Positions 5,878-13,544 of a DNA stretch of 19,488 bases are shown piece by piece (the stretch's first letter is position 1; each line of letters opens with the position of its first letter). The DNA is taken from the NCBI GenBank assembly GCA_016873355.1, contig VGXK01000005.1, positions 1 to 19,488 on the forward strand, given 5' to 3'. The notes beneath the pieces were generated by a model that was given only the letters and a program-made list of their open reading frames with translations, was not told where the DNA came from and did not search any database. This DNA comes from Phycisphaerae bacterium. Lineage in GTDB: Bacteria > Planctomycetota > Phycisphaerae > Phycisphaerales > SM1A02. The position numbers and the translations under genes were made by a program.

Positions 5878-8870
5878 CAAGGCGGCTCGCGCGTCGAAAC
5901 GGACGGCGCCCCCGCGCGCTGCTGAAGGACCGGAGTGCCGGGCGGGAACTGCTCGAGCGCGGCGGAATCGAGTTCGACGCGAATCGAACCGTCGGCGACG
6001 GCAATGGCGCGACCGACGACGACCGCGCGATCGGCGGCGACGCTCGCGCCGCCGAGTGCGCCCGCGGCGCCGTTCGAGCCGCGATCCCCGGCCGCGCCGC
6101 CCTCGCCGGCGCTTCGGATCACGAGGAGATCGCCCACGGAAGGCGTCGCAGGCGACTTGAGCACGAGGGCGTCTCCATCGGCCACGAGCATGCCGACCGG
6201 CTCGTACGCGCGCGCGAGTTCCGCATCGGCTTCCGCCGCCTTCGTCCGCCGGAGATTCGACCAGCGCGCGGTTTCGATGAGGCGCGGAAGCGCCGCGTCG
6301 ATCTCGCGGGATCGTTCGGTCGCCTCGGTCGAGCGCGGATCGAGCCATTCGAGCGAGCCCGCGTCGAAGTCCGCAAGCCGTCGCTCGGCGTTCTCGAGCG
6401 CGGGCGCGAGCGCCGGCGATGCCTTGCGAAGCCGCTCGAGCAGCCCGACGAGCAGTTCGGCGCGAAGAGCGGCGTTCACGCCCGTCGCGTCGCGCACGCG
6501 CTCGATCGACGCGACGAGTCCGTCGGCGCCGTTGAGGGAGTTGTCCCTCAGTGCCGCGCGGAGCGCCTTCGCGAGCACTCGCTGCGGACTCTCGCCGTCG
6601 GAAACGATCTCCCGGGGCTCGAGCCGGATGAACTCCGTGTCGAAGAGACCCTTCGCCGGGTCCTTGAGACGCTTCACGATCCGGTAGACGCGGGCGCCGT
6701 CGGTGGTCGGCTGCGGTGCCTGCGTCTCCTCGTAGTACCAGCGATCGCCGTTGCGCATCGAGACCTGGCGAAGCGAGAGCAGCGGCGAGGAGTCGAGCAC
6801 GCCGGCGAGCCATCGACGCCACTCGTTCGCGGGCTCCGTGTGCTCGAGCGCGAGCGCCGCGGCGAACGCGTGCACCGAGCGCGGATGGGACGCCGCGTAC
6901 TCGCGCAGCGATCGGCGCGCCTCGGCTCGCTGCTCGTCGTCGAGGTCGAGCAGCGATCGCCCGACGGCGCGCCGCGCCTGCGGCCACGCGAGCACTGCGC
7001 GCCACGACGGCTCGTCGATCGCCGCGTCGAGAAAGCCCTCCGACTGCGGCGAATCCGGGTGCGCCTGGCCGAATCGGCGAAGCGCCTCCGCGTAGGCGGA
7101 CGCGTCGCGAAGCAGCGGCAGCATCGCGTCGATCTCCGTCGACTCCCTGGCGCGCGCCAGCGCGAACTCGCGGCGCTGCGCGAGCGCCTGTTCGAGCGAT
7201 TCGAGCCGCACGAGCGCCGGGCGGGCGCGCGCAAGCGCCGGCGCGGAGACTCCCGGCGTCGCCACGAGCTCCTCGAGTCGCCCCCGGATCGCGGGAAGTT
7301 CGAGCGCCGCCGGCGAATCGCCCAGCGACGCGGCGCGCACGAGCGCCGCTTCGATCTCGACGAGCGCCGCGTTGAAGGCCGCGTCGCGCGCCGCGGCTCG
7401 AGCCTGTTCCGCGCCGCGTCGACGCTCGCGCCAGAGCTCGAGCCGCTCCCGCTGCTCCGCCGTGCGTGCGAGAACCTCGAGCGGCGCCAGCAGCTCGTCG
7501 GTCGCGTCCGCGCGCGTCGGATCGCCGGCGGCGTCGAGTCCCGCGTCGAAGGCGGCGTCGTCGCGTTGCCGCTGCGCCCGCGCCTGGGCGATTCGCCGCC
7601 GCGCTTCGGACGGCGCGTCCCCCGTGGCAAGGCGCGGATCCTCCTCCATGGCGCGGTCGACGAGCGCATCGAGTCCGTCGAGATCGCCGGCGGCGATCGA
7701 TCGATCGATGCGGAGCAGGAACTGCTGCGCCGCGTCGCGGCGCGCCTGGCGCTCGACGAGCACGAACGCGGAGACGAGCAGGATCGACGCCGCGGCGACG
7801 CCGGCGAGCACCACGAGCGAGCGCCGCGCGAGGCGGGCGCGTGTGAGCGAGCGAACGCGCCGCCGCGCCGCCGAGAGCAGCGCGGGCGACGCCGGCTCCG
7901 GCCCGCGCTCGACTCGATCGACGAGCGCCGCGAGCGCCGCGAGCGTGACCGACGGAGATTCGACGAGCGCCGCGAGCTCCGCCACGCTCGTGCGATGCTC
8001 GAGCAGGCGTTGCGACGCTTCCTGCCGCTCGCGCAGCCACTCGACGACGGGCTGCACGGTCTCGTCGAGCTCGCGCGGCGGCTCCACGCCCGATTCCGCG
8101 AGGAACGAACGAAGCGCCTCCCACTCTCGAAGCCGCTCCTCCGCCAAGTCGACGGATTCGGCCATGTACTCGGCGTGCAGTCGCTGCACCACTTCCTTCG
8201 CGCGCTCGAGCGCGGAGCGACCGGAGAGTTCGCGCACGCGTTCGCGCAGGGCGGCGGCGGCGGCCTCGGCGGGGGCCGAGATCCACTCGCCTGCCTCGAT
8301 CCACCGGATCACGGTCCAGACGCGATCGATTTCCCAGAGCGCGAGCGCCCGCTCGCTCGCCTCGAGCGCCTCGGCGAGCGCGGCACGCTCGAGCGACGGC
8401 GCGTCGTCGACCCACGGCGTTCCATTCGGATCGAGCCGGCGAAGCGTCCGCATCTGGTCGAGGCGCTCCGTGGCCGCGGCACGGCCGATGTTGAGCTTGC
8501 GCCATCGCGCAAGCGCGCCGAGCAGCGGCTCGAGCTCGAGATGGCATGCGTTCAGGCGGTCGACCGATTCGCGCGGCAGCAGCGGCGCGCGCGGCAGTCG
8601 ATGACGGACGCAGTAGTCGTCCCAGCCCGCAAGCGACGGATCCCACGCGGCCGCGGCCGTCTCGTAGACGGAGGGCGCCGCGCGCACGAGCTCGGCCGCC
8701 TCGCTTCGAAGGCCCTTCTGCGCCCACGCGACCGCGCGATCGAGGCGCAGGTGCGCGTCGCCGAGCAGCGACGCCCAGCGCTGCGCGAGCTCGGCGGCGT
8801 CCGGCGGAGCAGCGGACGCGCGCGACGCCATGATCGCGCGAAGCTTCGCCGCGAGCGCCGCCGGGTTCAC
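5877..8870 (-). CDS. Large single-pass helical membrane protein of the GTPase/channel operon
   Basis: The 997-residue product has three parts. A helical, probably cytoplasmic, N-terminal region covers 1-345; a single membrane segment covers about 351-373 and is preceded by a dense Arg cluster (RRRVR, RARLARR) that places the N-terminus in the cytoplasm. A very long Ala/Glu/Arg-rich helical region follows to about 880, perhaps coiled coils or tetratricopeptide-like repeats. The last 100 or so residues (motifs VGDLLVIRSAG and VVVGRAIAVADG) look beta-rich, like a small barrel domain. I know no family for it. The start is GTG at 8870, overlapping the stop of the preceding gene as GTGA. Its size and topology suggest a periplasm-spanning or scaffolding component. 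Confidence 0.8.
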   Translation of the reverse strand: MNPAALAAKLRAIMASRASAAPPDAAELAQRWASLLGDAHLRLDRAVAWAQKGLRSEAAELVRAAPSVYETAAAAWDPSLAGWDDYCVRHRLPRAPLLPRESVDRLNACHLELEPLLGALARWRKLNIGRAAATERLDQMRTLRRLDPNGTPWVDDAPSLERAALAEALEASERALALWEIDRVWTVIRWIEAGEWISAPAEAAAAALRERVRELSGRSALERAKEVVQRLHAEYMAESVDLAEERLREWEALRSFLAESGVEPPRELDETVQPVVEWLRERQEASQRLLEHRTSVAELAALVESPSVTLAALAALVDRVERGPEPASPALLSAARRRVRSLTRARLARRSLVVLAGVAAASILLVSAFVLVERQARRDAAQQFLLRIDRSIAAGDLDGLDALVDRAMEEDPRLATGDAPSEARRRIAQARAQRQRDDAAFDAGLDAAGDPTRADATDELLAPLEVLARTAEQRERLELWRERRRGAEQARAAARDAAFNAALVEIEAALVRAASLGDSPAALELPAIRGRLEELVATPGVSAPALARARPALVRLESLEQALAQRREFALARARESTEIDAMLPLLRDASAYAEALRRFGQAHPDSPQSEGFLDAAIDEPSWRAVLAWPQARRAVGRSLLDLDDEQRAEARRSLREYAASHPRSVHAFAAALALEHTEPANEWRRWLAGVLDSSPLLSLRQVSMRNGDRWYYEETQAPQPTTDGARVYRIVKRLKDPAKGLFDTEFIRLEPREIVSDGESPQRVLAKALRAALRDNSLNGADGLVASIERVRDATGVNAALRAELLVGLLERLRKASPALAPALENAERRLADFDAGSLEWLDPRSTEATERSREIDAALPRLIETARWSNLRRTKAAEADAELARAYEPVGMLVADGDALVLKSPATPSVGDLLVIRSAGEGGAAGDRGSNGAAGALGGASVAADRAVVVGRAIAVADGSIRVELDSAALEQFPPGTPVLQQRAGAPSVSTREPP

Positions 8871-11212
8871 TCGGCACCCCCTGCGGCGTCCGGCGGCTTC
8901 AGCGTGATCACGGCGAACACGCGTTCTCCGCGTCCGGCCATCACGCGCAGCAACGGAAGGTCGGCGGGAATCCGCGGCGAATCAAGGGCGAGCTGCGTCT
9001 TGAGCCTCGCAAGCCGCTCGCGCACCTCGCGCTCCCTCGCCTCGTGGAACTGGCGCTCGTCGGGCGGCACGTTCGGCCGATCGGCCACCAGTTCGCGCTG
9101 CTCCTTCTCGGCGGCGTCGACGGCGTCGGCGAGCGGCGAGCCGAAACGAATCCGCAGCGTTCCCGACGCGCGATCGAGTTCCGCGCGAAGCGCTCCGGAG
9201 GCGTGGTTCATCCGAAGCGACGTCTCGGTCGATCCGTCGGCGAGCGTCCACTCGGGCGAAGCGGCGGCCGCGAGCCGCATGGACGGCGAACGCAGCGGCA
9301 GCGACACCTCCGCGGACTCCCGTCGCGGCACCTTCACGCTGATGCCGCGCGGCGCAGACACGAGCCGTCGCGTCGAGCCGTCGTCGAGCGTGGCCTCGAG
9401 GTCGGCAAGCGCAAGCAGCGAGTCGACCGCATCCAGATGCGCCGACGAGCGCGAGATCGGTCCGGCAAGCACCCATTGCGAAAAGACCTCTCCGCCCTCG
9501 GCGTCGATCACGAGCACGTCGCGCCTCGGAGCGCCGGGCGGCGACGCGGCGATCGTGATCCGGCGCCCGTCCCGTCCCGCGCTGTGCGAGATCGACGGCA
9601 TCGACTCCGAGAGGTCGATTCGCAGCGAGCGCACCGCGCGAGGCAGCAGCACGAGTCGCCTCCGATCGCTCGAGAGCACGCCGAGCGAGGACGCTTCCCG
9701 CGCCCATGCGGAGGCGGGAAGCTCGATCACGCCTTGCGGCCCGACGACCGGCGCGTCGGGCGGCGCCGGCGCGGCATCGACCGGCGCACTCTGCGGCGCA
9801 GTCGCCGGCGCACTCGGCGGCGAAACGGACTGCGGCGGTGCATCTCGCGGCGGCTCCGCGGCCGGCGCCGATGGATTCCGCAGCGCCTCCATCGACCGAA
9901 GCTGCGCCAGCGCGCTGTCGCGCTCGCGCCGAGCAAGGTCCAGGTCCGCGTCGACGCGGCGATGATCGTCGCGCAGTTTCGCAAGCGACGCCTCGCTCTG
10001 CTTGAGCTGCGACTCCAGTTCCAGGCGCAGCGCATCAAGTCGATCGATCTCGGCGCCGGCCGACGAAACTCCGTTCCTTCGTTCGTCGCGTGCACGGCCG
10101 CCGAGGAGCAGCCGCTCGATGAGCACGCCGCCCGCGCCGCCGAGCACGAGCGCAAGCAGCGCGATGCCCGCAAGCGCCGGGCCGGACGACGAACGGCGCC
10201 GCGTTCGGGCGCCCAGGGACGCCTCGAACGCTCCGGCATCGGACGACGCGCTCGGCGTCGTCTCGCCTTGCGCCGCGGTGCCCGGTGGCGCGGCGCCGAA
10301 ACGATCGATGCCGCTCCACGGCAGAGGCCGATCGTCGTTCGTTGCGGATCTCGAGGCCGCGCGTCGCTCCGAATCGGAGCCCGCGCTCGACTCCGTGGCG
10401 GCGTGGTGCCACCAGGAATCGCGGCCGCCCCTGGCGAGTTCGGCGTAGCGGCCATGTCCGGCTCGGGAACGCTCGCGATGCGCCGCGGCGAGATCGAGGT
10501 AGAGGCCCGTCGCGCGACTCGGCGCCTCGCTCGCAGCCATCGTTCCCTCGCGGCAGAAGCGCCAGGCCGCGTGCGCTCCCGCCACCGGCTGCTGGAAGTT
10601 CGTGGCGAAGGTGACGCGCCATCGATCCGGCGGCGGAAGCAGCGAGAGCGCTTCGTCGATCAGCTCGAGCGGATCGGCCTCGCGCGGATGCACGATGCAG
10701 CTCGTGCGCGACGGATCGAGGTGCCACTGATTCACGAGTTCGCCCGCCCATCCCGCATCGCCGCACGCTCGCTGCCACGCGTCGCAGCGCCGCGGCGGGG
10801 CCGATCCGCTCGCGGGAATCTCGCGCGGCGCCGGAATCCAGCGGGGCGGACCGTCGAATCGATCGAGCATCACGCCGGATCGGCGCAGGAGCCACGCGGG
10901 GCCCGCCGGCGCTCGCTCCTCCTCCGCGAGCACGATGTGATGCGCGAGCTTGTTCCGCCGACCGCTGTGGTCGGGCGCCGCTTCGCGCACGGCGCCGAGC
11001 ACGCTCCAGGTGCGACCTCCGATCTCGAGCCGCAGATGGGAGAACGACGGCGGCGACGATCCCGGTGCGCCGTCGGGTCGATAGCCGCCGAGCGCAAGCA
11101 GTCGCTCCTCCATGGGAGAGGGCATTCCGGTGGTCATCGCCACGGTGCAGAAGCCGCTCGTGCCTGGACGCAGGCCCGCGGGCGCGGAGGTGTGGACGAG
11201 TTCAAGCGCCAT
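8867..11212 (-). CDS. GAP1-like (GTPase-associated protein 1) membrane protein
   Basis: The 781-residue product begins with LVHTSAPAGLRPGTSGFCTV, followed by a conserved-looking FSHLRL (57-62) and HSGRRNKLAHHIVLAEEE (82-99). I recognise this as the GAP1-N2 domain found beside TRAFAC-type GTPases. Residues 140-245 (GDAGWAGEL, LLPPPDRWRVTFATNFQ) match the following GAP1-M region. After a polar linker comes one membrane segment (345-365) preceded by RTRRR, so the GAP1 part is cytoplasmic. Beyond the membrane are a coiled coil (384-445), a Pro/Ala-rich linker (447-495) and a roughly 285-residue domain rich in beta strands. The gene overlaps the GTPase gene by 11 bases and is the likely partner or regulator of that GTPase. 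The family name is from memory of its motifs; a profile search would settle it. Confidence 0.8.
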   Translation of the reverse strand: MALELVHTSAPAGLRPGTSGFCTVAMTTGMPSPMEERLLALGGYRPDGAPGSSPPSFSHLRLEIGGRTWSVLGAVREAAPDHSGRRNKLAHHIVLAEEERAPAGPAWLLRRSGVMLDRFDGPPRWIPAPREIPASGSAPPRRCDAWQRACGDAGWAGELVNQWHLDPSRTSCIVHPREADPLELIDEALSLLPPPDRWRVTFATNFQQPVAGAHAAWRFCREGTMAASEAPSRATGLYLDLAAAHRERSRAGHGRYAELARGGRDSWWHHAATESSAGSDSERRAASRSATNDDRPLPWSGIDRFGAAPPGTAAQGETTPSASSDAGAFEASLGARTRRRSSSGPALAGIALLALVLGGAGGVLIERLLLGGRARDERRNGVSSAGAEIDRLDALRLELESQLKQSEASLAKLRDDHRRVDADLDLARRERDSALAQLRSMEALRNPSAPAAEPPRDAPPQSVSPPSAPATAPQSAPVDAAPAPPDAPVVGPQGVIELPASAWAREASSLGVLSSDRRRLVLLPRAVRSLRIDLSESMPSISHSAGRDGRRITIAASPPGAPRRDVLVIDAEGGEVFSQWVLAGPISRSSAHLDAVDSLLALADLEATLDDGSTRRLVSAPRGISVKVPRRESAEVSLPLRSPSMRLAAAASPEWTLADGSTETSLRMNHASGALRAELDRASGTLRIRFGSPLADAVDAAEKEQRELVADRPNVPPDERQFHEAREREVRERLARLKTQLALDSPRIPADLPLLRVMAGRGERVFAVITLKPPDAAGGAE

Positions 11213-12473
11213 TCGTCGAGCTCTTGTTGCTTCCGATGAGCGTGGTCGCCCAGCGCGAGAGCGCGTACGCGAACGGCACGGTGACCCAGCGCGGTCGGAT
11301 CTCGCGCGGCTTGATGCGCAGCAGGCCCGTGGCCGGATCGAGCGCGGGACTGGCGCCGAACGCCGACACCGGGACATAGAGCACGCGTTCGCACGCATCC
11401 TCGGCCGTCGCCACGAACTCCGGCGAGAATCGCTTCAGCATCTCGCGCACGGCGCCGGAAACGCGATCGACCCGCTTCGTGTCGACGAAACCGAGCGTGC
11501 GACCGTTCTCCGAGTTCGTCCAGTACGGATCGCGCTCGAGATCCTCCGCGATGAGCTTCGACCAGATGTCGCACTTGGCGACGAGCACCATGAGCACCTT
11601 GCGAAGCCGCTCCCCCGCCGCGAGTCCCGAGTGCGTGCGAACGCGATTCGCCATCTCGGCGAGCAGCACCTCCTGGCGCTCGGAGCGCGGCTCGAGCGCC
11701 AACTGCGGATCCGCGCTGATCGCCGAGAGGATGGGACGAAAGCGCGCGTCCTGCGTGGGATCCATCACGAAGAGCAGGATGCTCGCGCGCCCCAGGTGCT
11801 GCGAACCCGGCTGCGACGCGGTGTCGGCGCCCGGTCGGAAGTGCTCGCCCGCGTTGTCGTAGAGGCACATGAGATGCGTGCATCCGTCGGCGACGGGCGC
11901 GTTGGGGTGCGTTCCCTGCGGGCGCACGGAATAGATGAACGGTCGAGGCAGCATCACGGAAACGCCCGGTTCCATGAGCACGCTTCGATAGGGCCCTTCC
12001 GCGAGTTCCGTCTTGGGCAGCATCACCGGCGCTTCGTCGTCGGTGGCCATGAAGAGCGTCTCTTCGTGTCGACGAAGCGGTTCCGACGCCACCGGGTCCG
12101 CGTCGACGACCGCGAGCGAGAAGGTGGTGGCGAAGACGCGTCGCATCTCGCGCACCGCGGCCGCGAGCGTGCAGCTCTTGCCCGAACCGGGCGCGCCCGC
12201 GATCGAGTAGATCGTGAGCGGGCGCTCGAGCAGGATCGGCGGAATCACGAGATGGCAGCGCGGGCACGCGAACTCGCTGCAGCGACCGCCGAGCGGGTCG
12301 ATCGCTTCGCACGACGGCTCGAAGCGGGTCGGCGTGAAGCGGAGCCCGTCGTCGGGACCGAGCCGCGGATCGCCGCGGAGATCGGGGTGCGTGGCGACCC
12401 AGGGCAGCTCGTCGGCCCGGCATTCGTGCCAGCAGTGGGGGCAGGTGAGCTGCGCCAGGAGCGTGCGGGCCAC
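11202..12473 (-). CDS. TRAFAC-type GTPase with N-terminal zinc ribbon (DO-GTPase-like)
   Basis: The 423-residue cytoplasmic protein has two CxxC knuckles, Cys11/Cys14 and Cys70/Cys73, forming a likely zinc ribbon. The P-loop GAPGSGKS (93-100), the switch II motif YDNAGE (205-210), the base-recognition motif VAKCD (298-302) and the SA motif (370-371) follow. This order is that of a GTPase; the DxAG plus KxD set resembles the double-GTPase families that accompany GAP1 proteins. The frame stays open to 12833, but upstream residues are Arg/Pro-rich shadow sequence, so GTG at 12473, which puts the zinc ribbon at residue 11, is chosen. No Shine-Dalgarno site is seen. It is the first gene of the operon and diverges from the VWA gene. 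Confidence 0.85.
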   Translation of the reverse strand: MARTLLAQLTCPHCWHECRADELPWVATHPDLRGDPRLGPDDGLRFTPTRFEPSCEAIDPLGGRCSEFACPRCHLVIPPILLERPLTIYSIAGAPGSGKSCTLAAAVREMRRVFATTFSLAVVDADPVASEPLRRHEETLFMATDDEAPVMLPKTELAEGPYRSVLMEPGVSVMLPRPFIYSVRPQGTHPNAPVADGCTHLMCLYDNAGEHFRPGADTASQPGSQHLGRASILLFVMDPTQDARFRPILSAISADPQLALEPRSERQEVLLAEMANRVRTHSGLAAGERLRKVLMVLVAKCDIWSKLIAEDLERDPYWTNSENGRTLGFVDTKRVDRVSGAVREMLKRFSPEFVATAEDACERVLYVPVSAFGASPALDPATGLLRIKPREIRPRWVTVPFAYALSRWATTLIGSNKSSTNGA

Positions 12474-12502
12474 CGGGCATATAAGGTAGCGACGGATCCG
12501 CG
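12474..12502. promoter_or_regulatory. Short divergent intergenic region with AT-rich core
   Basis: Only 29 bases separate the GTG of the GTPase gene from the ATG of the VWA gene. They contain one AT-rich patch, TATAAG at 12480-12485 on the plus strand, which reads TTATAT just one base further on the opposite strand. It could serve as a -10 element for either direction. For the GTPase this would place the transcript start near its GTG and make the message leaderless. No convincing -35 hexamer was found, and the real promoters may lie inside the coding regions. Confidence 0.3.
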
Positions 12503-13495
12503 ATGAACACCGCACGCGCGAGCACGGATCTCGAGCTCGGCGCTCCTCGCGTCGACCGAGGATTCCGTCGTCGCGCGTCGTCGATCGGCGGCGCGCTGAT
12601 CCTCTGCTTCCTGGCGCTGCTGCTCTGGGCGATGTGGGCGCCGTCGAGGGCGACGGGCGCCGGATCGGGCGAGGGCGAACTCGGAGGGTCGGGAGGAGGA
12701 TCCGGGGGCGGCGCGGGCATCGCGAGCGGCACCGGAGCGAGTTCGGATTCGGGCGCCGCCGACGCGTCGGGGGCGGGTCTCGACGACTCGGGCGCACGCG
12801 CCGCGCAGGATCCCGACGACGGGGCCGCGGCACGAACCGACGCCGAGTCGCCGCGCGCGTCGCGGCCTCCGCTCAAGGTGGGCTTCAGCGCGGCGCCGAA
12901 TGCGCCCGTGCCGCCGGCTCCGACCGCTCCCGATGCGACGAGCGCGAGCAGGCGCGGCGGCAACGCCGGCGGCGCCGCGGGCGGTGGAGGCGGCAAGGGC
13001 GACCACTCGTTCATGGGCGTCGAAGGGCGCGGCCGCAAGGTCGTCTACGTGATCGATCGCAGCGGAAGCATGCAGGGCGATCGCATCGCGCACACGCGCT
13101 ACGAGCTCAAGCGATCGATCCGCGCCCTTCCGGCCGATTCCGAGTTCTTCGTGATCTTCTTCGACCAGCGCGCGCTGCCGATGCCGGCGCCGGGCCTCGT
13201 CTCGGCGACGGCGTCGAACAAGGAGCGGTACTCGAAGTGGATCGATCAGCAGGAGGCGATCGGCGGAACGGATCCGAGCGAAGCGGCGGTCCAGGCGCTC
13301 GCGCTCGGCGCCGACACGATCTATCTCATGAGCGACGGCGTCTTCCACTCGACGGCCGCGTCCTCGATCCGCAGCGCGAATCGAGGCAACTGCGTGATCC
13401 ACACGATCGCGTTCCACGATCGCTCCGGCGAGGAGCTGCTTCAGCGCATCGCGCGCGAGAACGAGGGCGTCTATCGATTCGTGGCGCCGCCGTGA
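12503..13495 (+). CDS. Membrane-anchored von Willebrand factor A domain protein
   Basis: The 330-residue product has a basic N-terminus, one membrane segment (29-45), a low-complexity Gly/Ser/Ala/Asp-rich spacer (about 50-165) and a C-terminal VWA domain (about 175-330). The metal-ion-dependent adhesion site is complete: DRSGSM with Asp185, Ser187 and Ser189, Thr256 in GGTDP, and Asp278 in LMSDG. VWA domains bind proteins through a bound magnesium ion. By the positive-inside rule the VWA domain would be outside the cytoplasmic membrane. The gene is the only plus-strand gene here and diverges from the GTPase gene, so it may be co-regulated with the operon. Its exact start is uncertain because no ribosome site is visible; the ATG at 12503 keeps the full membrane anchor. 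Confidence 0.9.
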   Translation: MNTARASTDLELGAPRVDRGFRRRASSIGGALILCFLALLLWAMWAPSRATGAGSGEGELGGSGGGSGGGAGIASGTGASSDSGAADASGAGLDDSGARAAQDPDDGAAARTDAESPRASRPPLKVGFSAAPNAPVPPAPTAPDATSASRRGGNAGGAAGGGGGKGDHSFMGVEGRGRKVVYVIDRSGSMQGDRIAHTRYELKRSIRALPADSEFFVIFFDQRALPMPAPGLVSATASNKERYSKWIDQQEAIGGTDPSEAAVQALALGADTIYLMSDGVFHSTAASSIRSANRGNCVIHTIAFHDRSGEELLQRIARENEGVYRFVAPP

Positions 13496-13544
13496 GCTCG
13501 CCCCGTCTCGCGGCGGCACGCGCCGAACCTCGAGCGCCCGCGCA

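Noticed and set aside
5026..8877. One 1283-codon minus-strand frame that would fuse the eight-segment protein to upstream sequence
   Set aside because: Upstream of 5877 the translation is Arg/Gly/Ala shadow of the 997-residue gene. A start at 5877 gives a clean membrane protein with a TGATG junction.
6840..9965. Plus-strand open frame of 1041 codons
   Set aside because: It lies opposite the 997-residue and GAP1-like proteins, whose membrane segments and motifs are coherent. The translation looks like a GC shadow dominated by Arg.
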